This document shows, piece after piece, positions 1-6,983 of a stretch of 11,368 bases of DNA. The stretch spans positions 1 through 11,368 of the forward strand of contig CAKUKW010000046.1 in the NCBI GenBank assembly GCA_934663885.1. Reading direction: 5' to 3'. The position numbers and the translations under genes are program-made. Positions within the stretch are counted from its first letter, which is position 1; each line of letters begins with the position of its first letter. Source of the DNA: an uncultured Tidjanibacter sp. (GTDB lineage Bacteria > Bacteroidota > Bacteroidia > Bacteroidales > Rikenellaceae). The notes beneath the pieces are model-generated. The model did no database searches, had not been told where the DNA came from, and saw nothing but the letters and a program-made list of their open reading frames with translations.

Positions 1-107
1 ACGACACATACGACATCTTATTCGACTTCGCGACAGACATGACCGCTACTATCTATGTGAACGGTTGGCGGGTCAAAGAGTCCGAAAATGAAATATATCC
101 CGATTAA
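1..107 (+). CDS. 3' end of a CDS, possibly a fimbrial subunit (FimB/Mfa2 or fimbrillin type)
   Basis: The reading frame starting at base 3 is open from the window edge to a TAA at 105-107 and gives about 34 residues, from DTYDILFDFA to the terminal ENEIYPD. The other two forward frames contain stops in this stretch. The tail alternates polar and hydrophobic residues like a closing beta-strand (TATIYVNGW). A strand ending in V-x-G/D-W near the C-terminus is common in Bacteroidales fimbrillin-like and FimB/Mfa2-like proteins. The next gene downstream, on the same strand, is also fimbrillin-like, which supports a fimbrial locus continuing to the left. The start and most of the protein are outside the window, so the family is a guess. 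Confidence 0.55.
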   Translation, partial: DTYDILFDFATDMTATIYVNGWRVKESENEIYPD

Positions 108-194
108 CGCCGTGGCCTTAAACACCGGCATTTCTGGCTGCATATATCGATATGAAAAATATGAAAAAGATAATAACCGGATCGTAACCCCCCT

Positions 195-217
195 GTGTGG
201 CCGGCCACCGGCCACGC
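195..217 (+). promoter_or_regulatory. GC-rich hairpin over the start codon of the fimbrial lipoprotein gene
   Basis: GTGGCCGG (197-204) and CCGGCCAC (208-215) are perfect reverse complements separated by only three bases. G195-C217 and a T196-G216 wobble extend the stem to 10 pairs. The first three bases of the left arm are the GTG proposed as the start codon of the next gene, so in RNA the start would be buried in the stem. An 11-codon ORF (ATG 152, or 8 codons from ATG 161, to TAA 185-187) ends seven bases before the hairpin. A short T run (224-227) follows about six bases after the stem. The structure could repress translation initiation, attenuate transcription, or terminate the upstream gene. 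The sequence does not decide between these. Confidence 0.45.
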
Positions 218-3200
218 CCGGTCCGGATTTTCCCCAGGCTGATACAACTGGCAATTCTCATGATGCTTTTTCCATCATGCCTGTATGAACGCGAAACAGT
301 CAATCCCGGCACCATTGAAAACGTGGAAAAAGAAGTGGTTTTCAGACTGTCGGTCCCTTATGTAGAGCCTTCGGGCGACACGCGCGCTATCGGTGCGGCG
401 GAGGAGAATACCATTTCCACAGTAGATGTGCTGGCATTCCGCGTAGAGGGCGAGGACGAATATTACGACTACTCGGTAACCGGATATAAAACATCGGGGA
501 ATACCGAAGGCGCAAGCACCCAGAGTTTCACCGTTTCCGTGCGGGTAAAAGACTACAAACAGCGTTTTGTCATTATTACAAATGCGCGGGAGAGAGTTCA
601 GCAGCTGGTCGGGGGCTTCGACCGGCAGGGAGCAAACAAATCCGTAATGCTGGCCGCACTGGAATTCTCCCTCGGCCAGGCCGGGGACAAATGGAACACG
701 ACCGGCGCCTCCGACTACACCGCGCTTCCGATGTGGGGAGAAAGTGCCCAGGAAAGTATAACTTCCGCCACCACGGCGTTGAGCGGTTCAATCCCTTTAC
801 TCAGGATGGTCGCCAAAATCAATATCCAGCTCGACGAGAGCATCGGCGGACTCACGGATAAATTCATCCTTAAAAGTGTCCGGCTCTATAATACCAACAC
901 CAAAGGGCGTATCGTCCCCGATGCCGCCGCATTATCGGAAGAATCTCGGAACAACGAAAGGTATGTCATGGCTGTAAGCCCTACACTTGCACCTAATTCC
1001 ATGGTATACGAGGGGCCGCTGGTATACGATGACTTTTCCGCGCCCGGCAAGGAAGGGGTAGCACTGCGGGGAGCGATATACACTTTCGAAACCGGGGCGG
1101 CCGAAAGCGGAAAGATGCTTGAGGCCACATGTCTGGTGATCGGCGGCGTATACGGAAACGACAACGATCCTACCTATTACAGGGTGGACTTCGTCGAAGA
1201 CGACGGCGTAACCTTCAGGTCCATTCTGCGTAACCACCAGTATATAGCCAACATTACCGATGTTAAAAGCTCCGGGCATACGACCCCTGAAGAGGCGTTC
1301 GCCTCCAAATCGCTAAATATAACCGCGGAGATACTGGAATGGGACGAAGGCGGAATGGGTAACATAGCCTTCGACGGACAGTATGTATTGAGCGTAAGCC
1401 GTAATGTGTTCAGCTTTTCGCGAGACGAGCGCCGCTCCGACACAGGCGATAACGTACTATTCGTCTTTACCGATTATGCCACCTCTGCCGCCGGGGCGAA
1501 GTCAGGCTGGTATGTGGAGAAGATAGTTGATGCATCCGACGGTATCACCGAGGTCGATTGGCTGGCTATCAGTCCCGAGCGGGCTGATGCCTCCGTCAAG
1601 CAAAAAACAGTCATAATGGTGGATTTGAATAATACCGGCCAAGCGCGTTCCGCAAATATTATATTCGCGGCGGGAAGGCTGAGGTACCCCGTCAGGGTAG
1701 ACCAAAGTACTGTACCTGATGTCAAGCTCGTCGTTTTCGATGCCGAGACCGGTGATCCCGTAACCGAGATGGTTTTTCCGACATCGGCAGGAACAGCGCC
1801 GCGGCAGCGTATACTGGGCGTTAAGTGGGTGCCTAAAGACAGCGAACTTGTCGTAGGCAACACCGACATATCGACCCCGGGGTTCCCTTCCGGATCGGGC
1901 GCTCCCGTGACCGGAAATATAACGAACGGGAGCGGCGCCGTCAGCTATACCGTAGAGCCTCCGCCATTTACGGCCTCCGAGGTCACCCTCCCGGACGGGG
2001 ATCCGTTCCTGGAGAAAGTTTCGAGGGTGGATTTTATGGTCTCCAACGGCATGTCGTACCTCTCGGAAAGTATTTTCCTGCGCCAGATACACTATGACCT
2101 TACCGCCGAACCGGCAGCTTATTATTTGCTGGACGGAAACACATACTCCTTCAGTGTGAAAAGCAATTCGGCCTGGCGCATAAAATCGGTGGTAGAATCG
2201 TCGACGGGTACTTTGCTGAACCTGCAGCCGGAAGACAATCTGAAGGCCGGCACCGCCGGAGGATATAATACCTCTGAAGGCCATGAAATATCTTTCACCG
2301 TAGCGGACAATCCCCGCATTTGGGGAACGATAGAAGTTACTTTCGAATGTACCGACAGCGAAAGGCATTTCGAAGAAAAGAGCATAACGCTGATATTCGC
2401 AACAGGAAAAAGGAAACTGCTTGGTATGGCGCACGTAAACTCATACGGATACAACCCGGTACTTCCCGGCACTATCAACCGCGGCATCGACTCGTATACT
2501 ATGCTGACCACCCCTGTCAATTTCGGGCTAACCGCCGGCAGTACAGTCATAACCGAAGGGTTCGAATTCTCGGGGAAAAACCTCACCGGCTCAGAAAGCG
2601 ACGACACAATAAGGAGCTACCTGAACCTCGGTGCAGGTGCAGACCCTAAGGATAATCCCGACATTGTCGTAATAGGATACAATCTCTACTTTACCGCAAC
2701 ACAGGCGCAGATGTACCTCGAGCACCTGAACAGGGGCGGAGTCCTTATAATATTCAGCGAAGTGTCTTTCAATGAGATTCTGATGCGCACTATATTCGGC
2801 GACAACGCCATAACGGAGCACTCCGTAAACGCGGCGGGCGCCGTATATGCTTTGCCCGATATCGAAGATCCCGTAATGAACGGCCCGTTCGGGAAAGTGG
2901 GCGGATTCCAATGGGGCGAAGACTCTTCCGGCACCTCTTCACTCTTCAACCTGCCATTGGATGATATAGAAGTCTACTCCGTAGCAAACAACATGTCCGG
3001 CAGCAACTTGTACATTCCGACCGGAAAGACGGCAGATCAACTTGTCACGGCGTTCAGGCATAAGACGCTTAATCTGATATGGACGGGCGACGGCGGATTC
3101 CTATCGACATATCATTTAACAAGCAATACTGCGTATCCCTGTAAAATAGACGCCGAGACAAAAAGGCCCATACCCTACACAGGAACCGGAAGTGGATTCG

Positions 3201-3298
3201 GAAGGGGAACGCCGAAATACAGCGTATATAATTCGCAATTTTTTGCCAATGCCATAGCCTGGGGATTCAGCCAGACTGACGGGCATACTGACGAATAG
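197..3298 (+). CDS. Large fimbrillin-like surface lipoprotein with a C-terminal alpha/beta domain
   Basis: Predicted 1033-residue exported lipoprotein. The N-terminus has a basic stretch (RPRPVRIFPR), a hydrophobic core (LIQLAILMMLF) and a lipobox-like PSC with the acylation candidate Cys28. Residues ~45-385 look like the FimA/Mfa1/FimB fimbrial fold: alternating strands, the LPMWGE motif near 177-182, a R-M-V-A-K-I-N strand (203-209), and a closing block ILRNHQYIANI (343-353) through Asn/Ile strands to W382. Residues ~395-740 look like Ig- or BACON-like beta modules. Residues ~740-1024 look alpha/beta: a strand PDIVVIGYN (821-829), helix, strand GGVLIIFSE (847-855), strand LNLIWTGDGG (958-967) and a final helix SQFFANAIAWG, resembling class I GATase/ThuA-like folds. 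The likely role is a large accessory or tip component of fimbriae. The GTG start is the only reasonable one in frame, because TAA lies at 185-187. An 8-bp hairpin terminator follows the stop. The fimbrial assignment is fairly secure; the function of the C-terminal domain is not. Confidence 0.72.
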   Translation: MAGHRPRPVRIFPRLIQLAILMMLFPSCLYERETVNPGTIENVEKEVVFRLSVPYVEPSGDTRAIGAAEENTISTVDVLAFRVEGEDEYYDYSVTGYKTSGNTEGASTQSFTVSVRVKDYKQRFVIITNARERVQQLVGGFDRQGANKSVMLAALEFSLGQAGDKWNTTGASDYTALPMWGESAQESITSATTALSGSIPLLRMVAKINIQLDESIGGLTDKFILKSVRLYNTNTKGRIVPDAAALSEESRNNERYVMAVSPTLAPNSMVYEGPLVYDDFSAPGKEGVALRGAIYTFETGAAESGKMLEATCLVIGGVYGNDNDPTYYRVDFVEDDGVTFRSILRNHQYIANITDVKSSGHTTPEEAFASKSLNITAEILEWDEGGMGNIAFDGQYVLSVSRNVFSFSRDERRSDTGDNVLFVFTDYATSAAGAKSGWYVEKIVDASDGITEVDWLAISPERADASVKQKTVIMVDLNNTGQARSANIIFAAGRLRYPVRVDQSTVPDVKLVVFDAETGDPVTEMVFPTSAGTAPRQRILGVKWVPKDSELVVGNTDISTPGFPSGSGAPVTGNITNGSGAVSYTVEPPPFTASEVTLPDGDPFLEKVSRVDFMVSNGMSYLSESIFLRQIHYDLTAEPAAYYLLDGNTYSFSVKSNSAWRIKSVVESSTGTLLNLQPEDNLKAGTAGGYNTSEGHEISFTVADNPRIWGTIEVTFECTDSERHFEEKSITLIFATGKRKLLGMAHVNSYGYNPVLPGTINRGIDSYTMLTTPVNFGLTAGSTVITEGFEFSGKNLTGSESDDTIRSYLNLGAGADPKDNPDIVVIGYNLYFTATQAQMYLEHLNRGGVLIIFSEVSFNEILMRTIFGDNAITEHSVNAAGAVYALPDIEDPVMNGPFGKVGGFQWGEDSSGTSSLFNLPLDDIEVYSVANNMSGSNLYIPTGKTADQLVTAFRHKTLNLIWTGDGGFLSTYHLTSNTAYPCKIDAETKRPIPYTGTGSGFGRGTPKYSVYNSQFFANAIAWGFSQTDGHTDE

Positions 3299-3314
3299 GA
3301 TGAAGACAAACGGC

Positions 3315-3356
3315 AGCGGCACTTCCTCCGGGCATAAGGGGTGCCGCTCCTGTTTT
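3315..3356 (+). terminator. Rho-independent terminator after the fimbrial gene
   Basis: AGCGGCAC (3315-3322) pairs perfectly with GTGCCGCT (3341-3348). Two G-T wobbles and a C-G pair extend it inwards, and CCTGTTTTA follows. It begins 17 nt after the stop of the fimbrial gene. Because that gene converges with the two-component operon, the same stem could also work for the minus strand, where the trailing sequence is only mildly T-rich. Confidence 0.7.
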
Positions 3357-3376
3357 ACGGTCAACCCGGAAACCAA

Positions 3377-3427
3377 TGTAACATGCCTGTTACTGGCCGG
3401 ACGTGTAAATTCTTCAGGCATGTTACA
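3377..3427 (-). terminator. 13-bp perfect inverted repeat at the 3' end of the response regulator gene
   Basis: TGTAACATGCCTG (3377-3389) and CAGGCATGTTACA (3415-3427) are perfect reverse complements, 25 bases apart. The right arm includes the TAA stop (3423-3425) and last coding base pairs of the minus-strand regulator gene. The position suggests a 3'-end or terminator hairpin for the kinase-regulator operon. The sequence beyond it on that strand (TTGGTTTCC) is a poor U-tract, so it may act in mRNA 3' end protection, or as a binding palindrome, rather than in intrinsic termination. Confidence 0.5.
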
Positions 3428-4112
3428 CCTTTATGAGTTTATAGCCTGTCCCCCGGATATTGATTATCGCTACCGACGGGTCTCCGGCCAGTCGCGAGCG
3501 CAGTTTGGTGATAAAAACGTGGAGGCTGCGGGCGTTGAAATAGCCGTCGTCGCCCCACAGGTTGAGGAGCATTGTTTTCATGGGAACCACGTTGCCCATA
3601 TTGCCGGCGAGCAAAAGCAATACCTCCGATTCGCGCCCGGAAAGCTGCTGCACCTCGCCGCCGAGCGACAGGGTTTGCTTTCCGGCATCGAATATGTATG
3701 AACCTATACCGATAGGCCCGGCTGCAGTCGTCTCACTTTCAAAACCTTTCCCAAGCATGGCTCGAATCCTGACAATAAGTTCGCTCATTGCGAACGGTTT
3801 ACGCAGGTAATCGTTCCCCCCCAGTTCGAATCCTTCTACGACATCGTCGGCCGACGAACGCGCCGAAAGAAACAGCACGGGTGTTTTGGAGCCCGCACGC
3901 CGGAGGTGGTCGACAAAAGTGAACCCGTCCATGGTAGGCATCATTATGTCGGTCACGACGACATCCGGACATTCCGTATTGAATTTACGGAGTCCTTCCC
4001 GGCCGTCGTAGGCAACGGATACATCGAACCCTTTCTCTCCCAGCGTGTCCCTTATTATGCCGGCCAGGGTACGCTCGTCCTCGACCAACAGTAGTTTTAT
4101 CTTATTTGCCAT
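3423..4112 (-). CDS. OmpR/PhoB-family response regulator (RprY-like)
   Basis: DNA-binding response regulator of 229 residues, the usual size for this family. The receiver domain (about 5-120) has the acidic pair E11/D12, the phosphoacceptor D55 in VVVTDIMMP, the switch Ser83 (FLSAR) and Lys105 in the LRKPF motif. The C-terminal winged helix (~130-229) has the recognition-helix region NARSLHVFITKLRSRL (193-208) and the terminal hairpin NIRGTGYKL. The start MANKIKLLLVEDE is preferred over an upstream in-frame ATG at 4205, because that extension would lie wholly inside the kinase gene and matches no receiver sequence. The ATG (4112) lies upstream of the kinase stop (4104-4102), giving an 11-nt overlap that suggests translational coupling. 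It resembles RprY of Bacteroides; the regulon is inferred to include the neighbouring GLPGLI genes. Confidence 0.93.
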   Translation of the reverse strand: MANKIKLLLVEDERTLAGIIRDTLGEKGFDVSVAYDGREGLRKFNTECPDVVVTDIMMPTMDGFTFVDHLRRAGSKTPVLFLSARSSADDVVEGFELGGNDYLRKPFAMSELIVRIRAMLGKGFESETTAAGPIGIGSYIFDAGKQTLSLGGEVQQLSGRESEVLLLLAGNMGNVVPMKTMLLNLWGDDGYFNARSLHVFITKLRSRLAGDPSVAIINIRGTGYKLIKV

Positions 4113-5805
4113 CGTCGGGAAGTTTAATTGTGAATATGGTCCCCCTGCCCTCGCGGCTCTTAACGGATATGGTGCCGCCTTGTCCTTCGACGACCATTCT
4201 CGCATAATAGAGTCCCAGACCGAAACCCTTTACATTATGCATATTGCCTGTGGGAACCCTGTAAAACTTATCGAATATCCGCCCCAACGCCGATGCCGGA
4301 ATACCCATCCCGTCGTCAGAAACCGTTATCTCCGTAAAACCGTCTTTCTTCATGGCGCTGACCGAAATTTCGACCCTGTCGCCAGAGTATTTCACGGCGT
4401 TATCCACCAGATTGCCCAAGATATTGGCCAAGTGGAATTTATCCGCATTAACCGTAAGTCCCGCGGGCTCTATATCCAGCTTGGCTGTGATGGGCTTGTC
4501 GCCTTTCATTTCGTAATCCGCCAATATACGCTCCATCAGGGGCCCCAACGCCACTTCCGAATAGCGGAGTTTCAGGTTGGATTCCTCACCTACGGACATC
4601 GAAAGTATCTTTTCGACCATCTCCGAAAGGTTGTCCAACTGAGTCTCTACTATCTTGAGGTATTTCTCGCGCCGCGCGGGGTCGCTGTCGGCCGAGAAAT
4701 TGAGCATGGCATCGTTGGCTGCGTAAGCCACCGCTATCGGGGTTTTCAGCTCATGAGTAATATTATGTGTAAAATCGATCCTCATCTCCTCGACGCTTTT
4801 CTGGCGGAACATCGTCCTGAGCAGGTACACAAAGGCGAAACAAAGCAGTATAAGTATTATTGCCGAAGAGGCTATTATCCACCCCATCTCCCCAAGGAAA
4901 CCCCTGTTCGGATTGGGAAGCTCCACACGGCAGACCGTAGCTCCGTCCGCCCCGAGGGGCGTTTCGAAACGGATGGGGTTTATCACGTCTTCCCCCTGCG
5001 TATAAAGAATGTCGCCGGATTCCTTTTCGAGCACTGAGGCTTTGTGAGGCGTATATATACCGGCCCTGAGGAGGTTCTGGGTCAGCAGGGAATCGTACCG
5101 GTGGAACTGCTCCGGGTTAAGCGACTCCCCCGCATAGAACGAACTCGTAAAGCCGTATGTCTGCACACCCCCCTTGGAATCACTTATAACATAAATGGTT
5201 ACATTACTGGAGCCGGACGAAGATACGCCCACCTGCGGTACGATACCGTGGCTGTCGTATATTACGGAGTCGATATCCAGCTTTGCGTTTATTATCAGGC
5301 CCCCCATGGGCATTCCAAGGGTGTCATTTAGCGGCTTTCCCTTTAAAGCGAGCGTGTCGTTAAAATAGAACGTGGTATCGGAATATGAACTAAGAACTCT
5401 CGAATCGCCGGCGTCAGGGATCGAATCGCGCCGGACGACCCTGGTTTCGGAATGGCTTACCCTGACCTCTTTATCCTTCTCCGCCGCCAGCTTTGTGGTT
5501 TTCGCTTTCGGTCTGTCGTTTTCCCGTTTCTTTTTCACTTCGATCTTACTGACACCCCCTTCATCCTTAACAGTAACGGATTCCACATCATCAGGACTGA
5601 TAAAGGGCTGGCGGGATACTGCAGGGTTGGGCCGCGTGACCAGCTCCTCATAAGCCGACCGTTCCATCGCAGAACTTACGGTCTGGGCGAAACGCCGGTT
5701 AACGTCGGAGTACATCCTCGACAGCGAGAATACCTGCAACCCCGCCACAGCTATCAAAGCTACGACTATGACCCATGTTACCGTCTTGAAACGCGACTTT
5801 CTCAT
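4102..5805 (-). CDS. Membrane sensor histidine kinase (RprX-like), partner of the adjacent regulator
   Basis: 567-residue inner-membrane histidine kinase. A basic start (MRKSRFK) precedes TM1 (~9-28). An extracytoplasmic region of about 280 residues (29-307) follows, then TM2 (~308-330) and the cytoplasmic kinase core. The HisKA dimerisation helix carries the H-box FTHNITHELKTP with phosphoacceptor His351. The ATPase domain shows the N-box NLVDNAVKYS (465-474), the G1 box DDGMGI (497-502), the F-box FDKFYRV (511-517) and the G2 box GFGLGL (527-532), so all catalytic elements are present. The sensor region matches no named sensor domain that I recognise, and residues ~86-126 are unusually rich in Lys/Arg. 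It is first in an operon with the overlapping regulator gene and diverges from the first GLPGLI gene across 143 nt. The signal is unknown; an envelope signal linked to the divergent secreted and outer-membrane genes is inferred. Confidence 0.93.
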   Translation of the reverse strand: MRKSRFKTVTWVIVVALIAVAGLQVFSLSRMYSDVNRRFAQTVSSAMERSAYEELVTRPNPAVSRQPFISPDDVESVTVKDEGGVSKIEVKKKRENDRPKAKTTKLAAEKDKEVRVSHSETRVVRRDSIPDAGDSRVLSSYSDTTFYFNDTLALKGKPLNDTLGMPMGGLIINAKLDIDSVIYDSHGIVPQVGVSSSGSSNVTIYVISDSKGGVQTYGFTSSFYAGESLNPEQFHRYDSLLTQNLLRAGIYTPHKASVLEKESGDILYTQGEDVINPIRFETPLGADGATVCRVELPNPNRGFLGEMGWIIASSAIILILLCFAFVYLLRTMFRQKSVEEMRIDFTHNITHELKTPIAVAYAANDAMLNFSADSDPARREKYLKIVETQLDNLSEMVEKILSMSVGEESNLKLRYSEVALGPLMERILADYEMKGDKPITAKLDIEPAGLTVNADKFHLANILGNLVDNAVKYSGDRVEISVSAMKKDGFTEITVSDDGMGIPASALGRIFDKFYRVPTGNMHNVKGFGLGLYYARMVVEGQGGTISVKSREGRGTIFTIKLPDDGK

Positions 5806-5819
5806 AAAACCCGTTTATG

Positions 5820-5827
5820 CAAAAATA
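5820..5827 (-). promoter_or_regulatory. Candidate -7 box for the kinase-regulator operon
   Basis: On the minus strand 5827-5820 reads TATTTTTG, matching the Bacteroidota -7 consensus TAnnTTTG. It would put the transcript start only about 8-10 nt before the ATG at 5805, a very short leader. No clear TTTG is present at -33, so an activator may be needed. The TTAA repeat element (5853-5881) lies directly upstream, near -40 to -70 relative to this promoter. Confidence 0.4.
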
Positions 5828-5850
5828 AACAAATAACAAGCCGGTTTTAC

Positions 5851-5885
5851 ATCCGTTAAGACTATTTAACACTTATTAAGCGGAT
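5851..5885. promoter_or_regulatory. Divergent operator candidate: three TTAA cores at 10-bp spacing
   Basis: TTAA occurs at 5856-5859, 5866-5869 and 5876-5879, exactly one helical turn apart, giving three tandem decamers (TTAAGACTAT, TTAACACTTA, TTAAGCGGAT). The ends also form an imperfect inverted repeat (ATCCGTTAA at 5851 and TTAAGCGGAT at 5876). OmpR/PhoB-family regulators commonly bind direct repeats with 10-11 bp spacing, and such a regulator is encoded in the divergent operon. The element sits about -45 to -75 from the predicted GLPGLI promoter and about -40 to -70 from the kinase promoter, suiting an activator of both. A closely similar element precedes the second GLPGLI gene. Confidence 0.5.
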
Positions 5886-5912
5886 GATAACAATTATCCT
5901 TATTTTAACAGC

Positions 5913-5920
5913 TATTTTTG
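5913..5920 (+). promoter_or_regulatory. Candidate -7 box for the first GLPGLI gene
   Basis: TATTTTTG matches TAnnTTTG and lies 28 nt before the ATG at 5949, giving a leader of about 22 nt. There is no convincing TTTG at -33. The weak upstream half and the repeat element ending 31 nt before this box fit an activator-dependent promoter. Confidence 0.5.
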
Positions 5921-5948
5921 CATATAAGTCAAATACAACTTTTTACGT

Positions 5949-6857
5949 ATGAAAAAACTACTTCTAATCGCCGTACTATGGGCAGCCATTAACACATGGG
6001 CCGGCGCGCAGGTCACGGCGACCATCAAAATGGAAAGTACCGGCTCCGGTATGTCTGATATTTACGGCCTGGGGGGCGGCGAAAACAACAAACTGCTGGA
6101 CTATGCCTACCTCGAATGTACCTATAATGTTAAAAGTTTGAATGATACTCTCGACACCGGTGGCGAAGGGAATACAGAAGAAGATATCATGAAGCTGTTG
6201 GTCGGCCCGAAATCGTCGAAGTTTTACAGCTACAAGACCTATCTCTGCGATTCCATGCTCAGGGCCGATATGGTAGAAGGAAGGCCCATCACGATGGGAG
6301 CCGGCAGCAAGTACCAGATGGGAGAATGCTACGTGGTTTACAAGGACAGGGAGAAAGAAAAACTGATTTATACCGACAAGATAATGATGGAACGCTTCAG
6401 GTATGAGGAGGAGCTCCGGCCACAGAATTGGGAAATACTGGAGGAAACGAAAGAGATACTCGGGTATGAATGCCAGAAAGCGGTATGCGACTTTCGCGGG
6501 AGACAGTACGAAGCATGGTTCACCTGGGAAATCCCCGTCAGCGAAGGTCCCTGGAAATTCACGGGTCTCCCCGGCCTTATAATGAACGTGGCCGACACGG
6601 AAGGCCATTATTCCTTCCAGATCGCCGGCATCGAAAAAGTAGATGACCTTCCTGTAAACTACGCCGATCTTCAGTATCATAAGACGCGGCGCAAGGATTT
6701 TCTCAAGACGATGCATAAATACAAAGCCAACCCCATAGAATATATGCAGAACAACAGCGGGGCGAAAGTGACCGTAAGCACACCCGACGGTTCACCGGTA
6801 TCGCTATCCGACATTAACTTCATGAAATACGATTTTATGGAAAGGGATTACCGCTGA
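5949..6857 (+). CDS. GLPGLI-family secreted protein (first paralogue)
   Basis: 302-residue exported protein. The Sec signal peptide is about MKKLLLIAVLWAAINTWAGA, with cleavage near residue 20, so it probably reaches the periplasm. The family signature GLPGLI is present at 206-211 in SEGPWKFTGLPGLIMNV. Just before it is a block conserved with the next gene (residues ~161-191: WEILEETKEILGYECQKA, then CDFRGRQYEAWF), with Cys175 and Cys180 as a possible disulfide pair. The C-terminal block includes FMKYDFMERDY. The GLPGLI family is Bacteroidota-specific, of unknown function, and often encoded beside outer-membrane barrel proteins, as here. It stands apart from its paralogue by 126 nt with its own promoter-like sequences. 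Cys100 and Cys127 are not shared with the paralogue. The ATG has no evident Shine-Dalgarno sequence, normal for the phylum. Confidence 0.9.
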   Translation: MKKLLLIAVLWAAINTWAGAQVTATIKMESTGSGMSDIYGLGGGENNKLLDYAYLECTYNVKSLNDTLDTGGEGNTEEDIMKLLVGPKSSKFYSYKTYLCDSMLRADMVEGRPITMGAGSKYQMGECYVVYKDREKEKLIYTDKIMMERFRYEEELRPQNWEILEETKEILGYECQKAVCDFRGRQYEAWFTWEIPVSEGPWKFTGLPGLIMNVADTEGHYSFQIAGIEKVDDLPVNYADLQYHKTRRKDFLKTMHKYKANPIEYMQNNSGAKVTVSTPDGSPVSLSDINFMKYDFMERDYR

Positions 6858-6888
6858 TACGGTACGGATTTCCGGTTTATAAAACATC

Positions 6889-6917
6889 CCGTTAATAAAT
6901 ATTAACACTTTTTTAGC
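6889..6917 (+). promoter_or_regulatory. Second copy of the TTAA repeat element, upstream of the second GLPGLI gene
   Basis: Aligned without gaps to 5853-5881, 22 of 29 bases match. The conserved parts are CCGTTAA at the left, TTAACACTT in the middle and AGC at the right. TTAA cores lie at 6892 and 6902, with TTTA at 6912, keeping the 10-bp spacing. It ends 66 nt before the ATG at 6984; the first copy ends 67 nt before its ATG. The differing bases fall mainly between the TTAA cores, as expected for a protein-binding site, although descent by duplication of the whole gene unit is an alternative explanation. Confidence 0.5.
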
Positions 6918-6949
6918 ACACCGTAACATATATTCAACAAACTTTGGCA

Positions 6950-6957
6950 TTCCTTTG
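6950..6957 (+). promoter_or_regulatory. Candidate -7 box for the second GLPGLI gene and barrel gene
   Basis: TTCCTTTG is one mismatch from TAnnTTTG. It lies 26 nt before the ATG and shares the TTTGCA core with the first GLPGLI promoter at nearly the same distance from the start codon. The preceding repeat element is at the same relative position as in the first promoter. It would drive a transcript covering 6984-10515. Confidence 0.4.
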
Positions 6958-6983
6958 CAATAACAAACCTAATAAAAGGAAAT

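Noticed and set aside
88..288. 66-residue open frame across the gap before the fimbrial gene
   Set aside because: It overlaps the stop of the upstream CDS and the start of the lipoprotein in another frame, and has no signal peptide or domain pattern.
1502..2434. 310-residue open frame antisense to the fimbrial lipoprotein gene
   Set aside because: It lies entirely inside a convincing gene, has no recognisable domain, and its composition looks like a shadow of the coding strand.
3315..3427. Invertible promoter (phase variation) for the fimbrial locus, common in Bacteroidales
   Set aside because: The inverted repeats found here are at the 3' end of the gene, enclose only 18-25 bp and contain no promoter; no recombinase gene is in the window.
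4045..5037. 330-residue open frame antisense to the kinase and regulator genes
   Set aside because: The minus strand carries intact kinase motifs across the same bases; the plus-strand product has no coherent domain or signal.
5976..6716. 246-residue open frame antisense to the first GLPGLI gene
   Set aside because: Shadow of a gene with signal peptide and family signature; a similar shadow exists opposite the paralogue, as expected from conserved codons.
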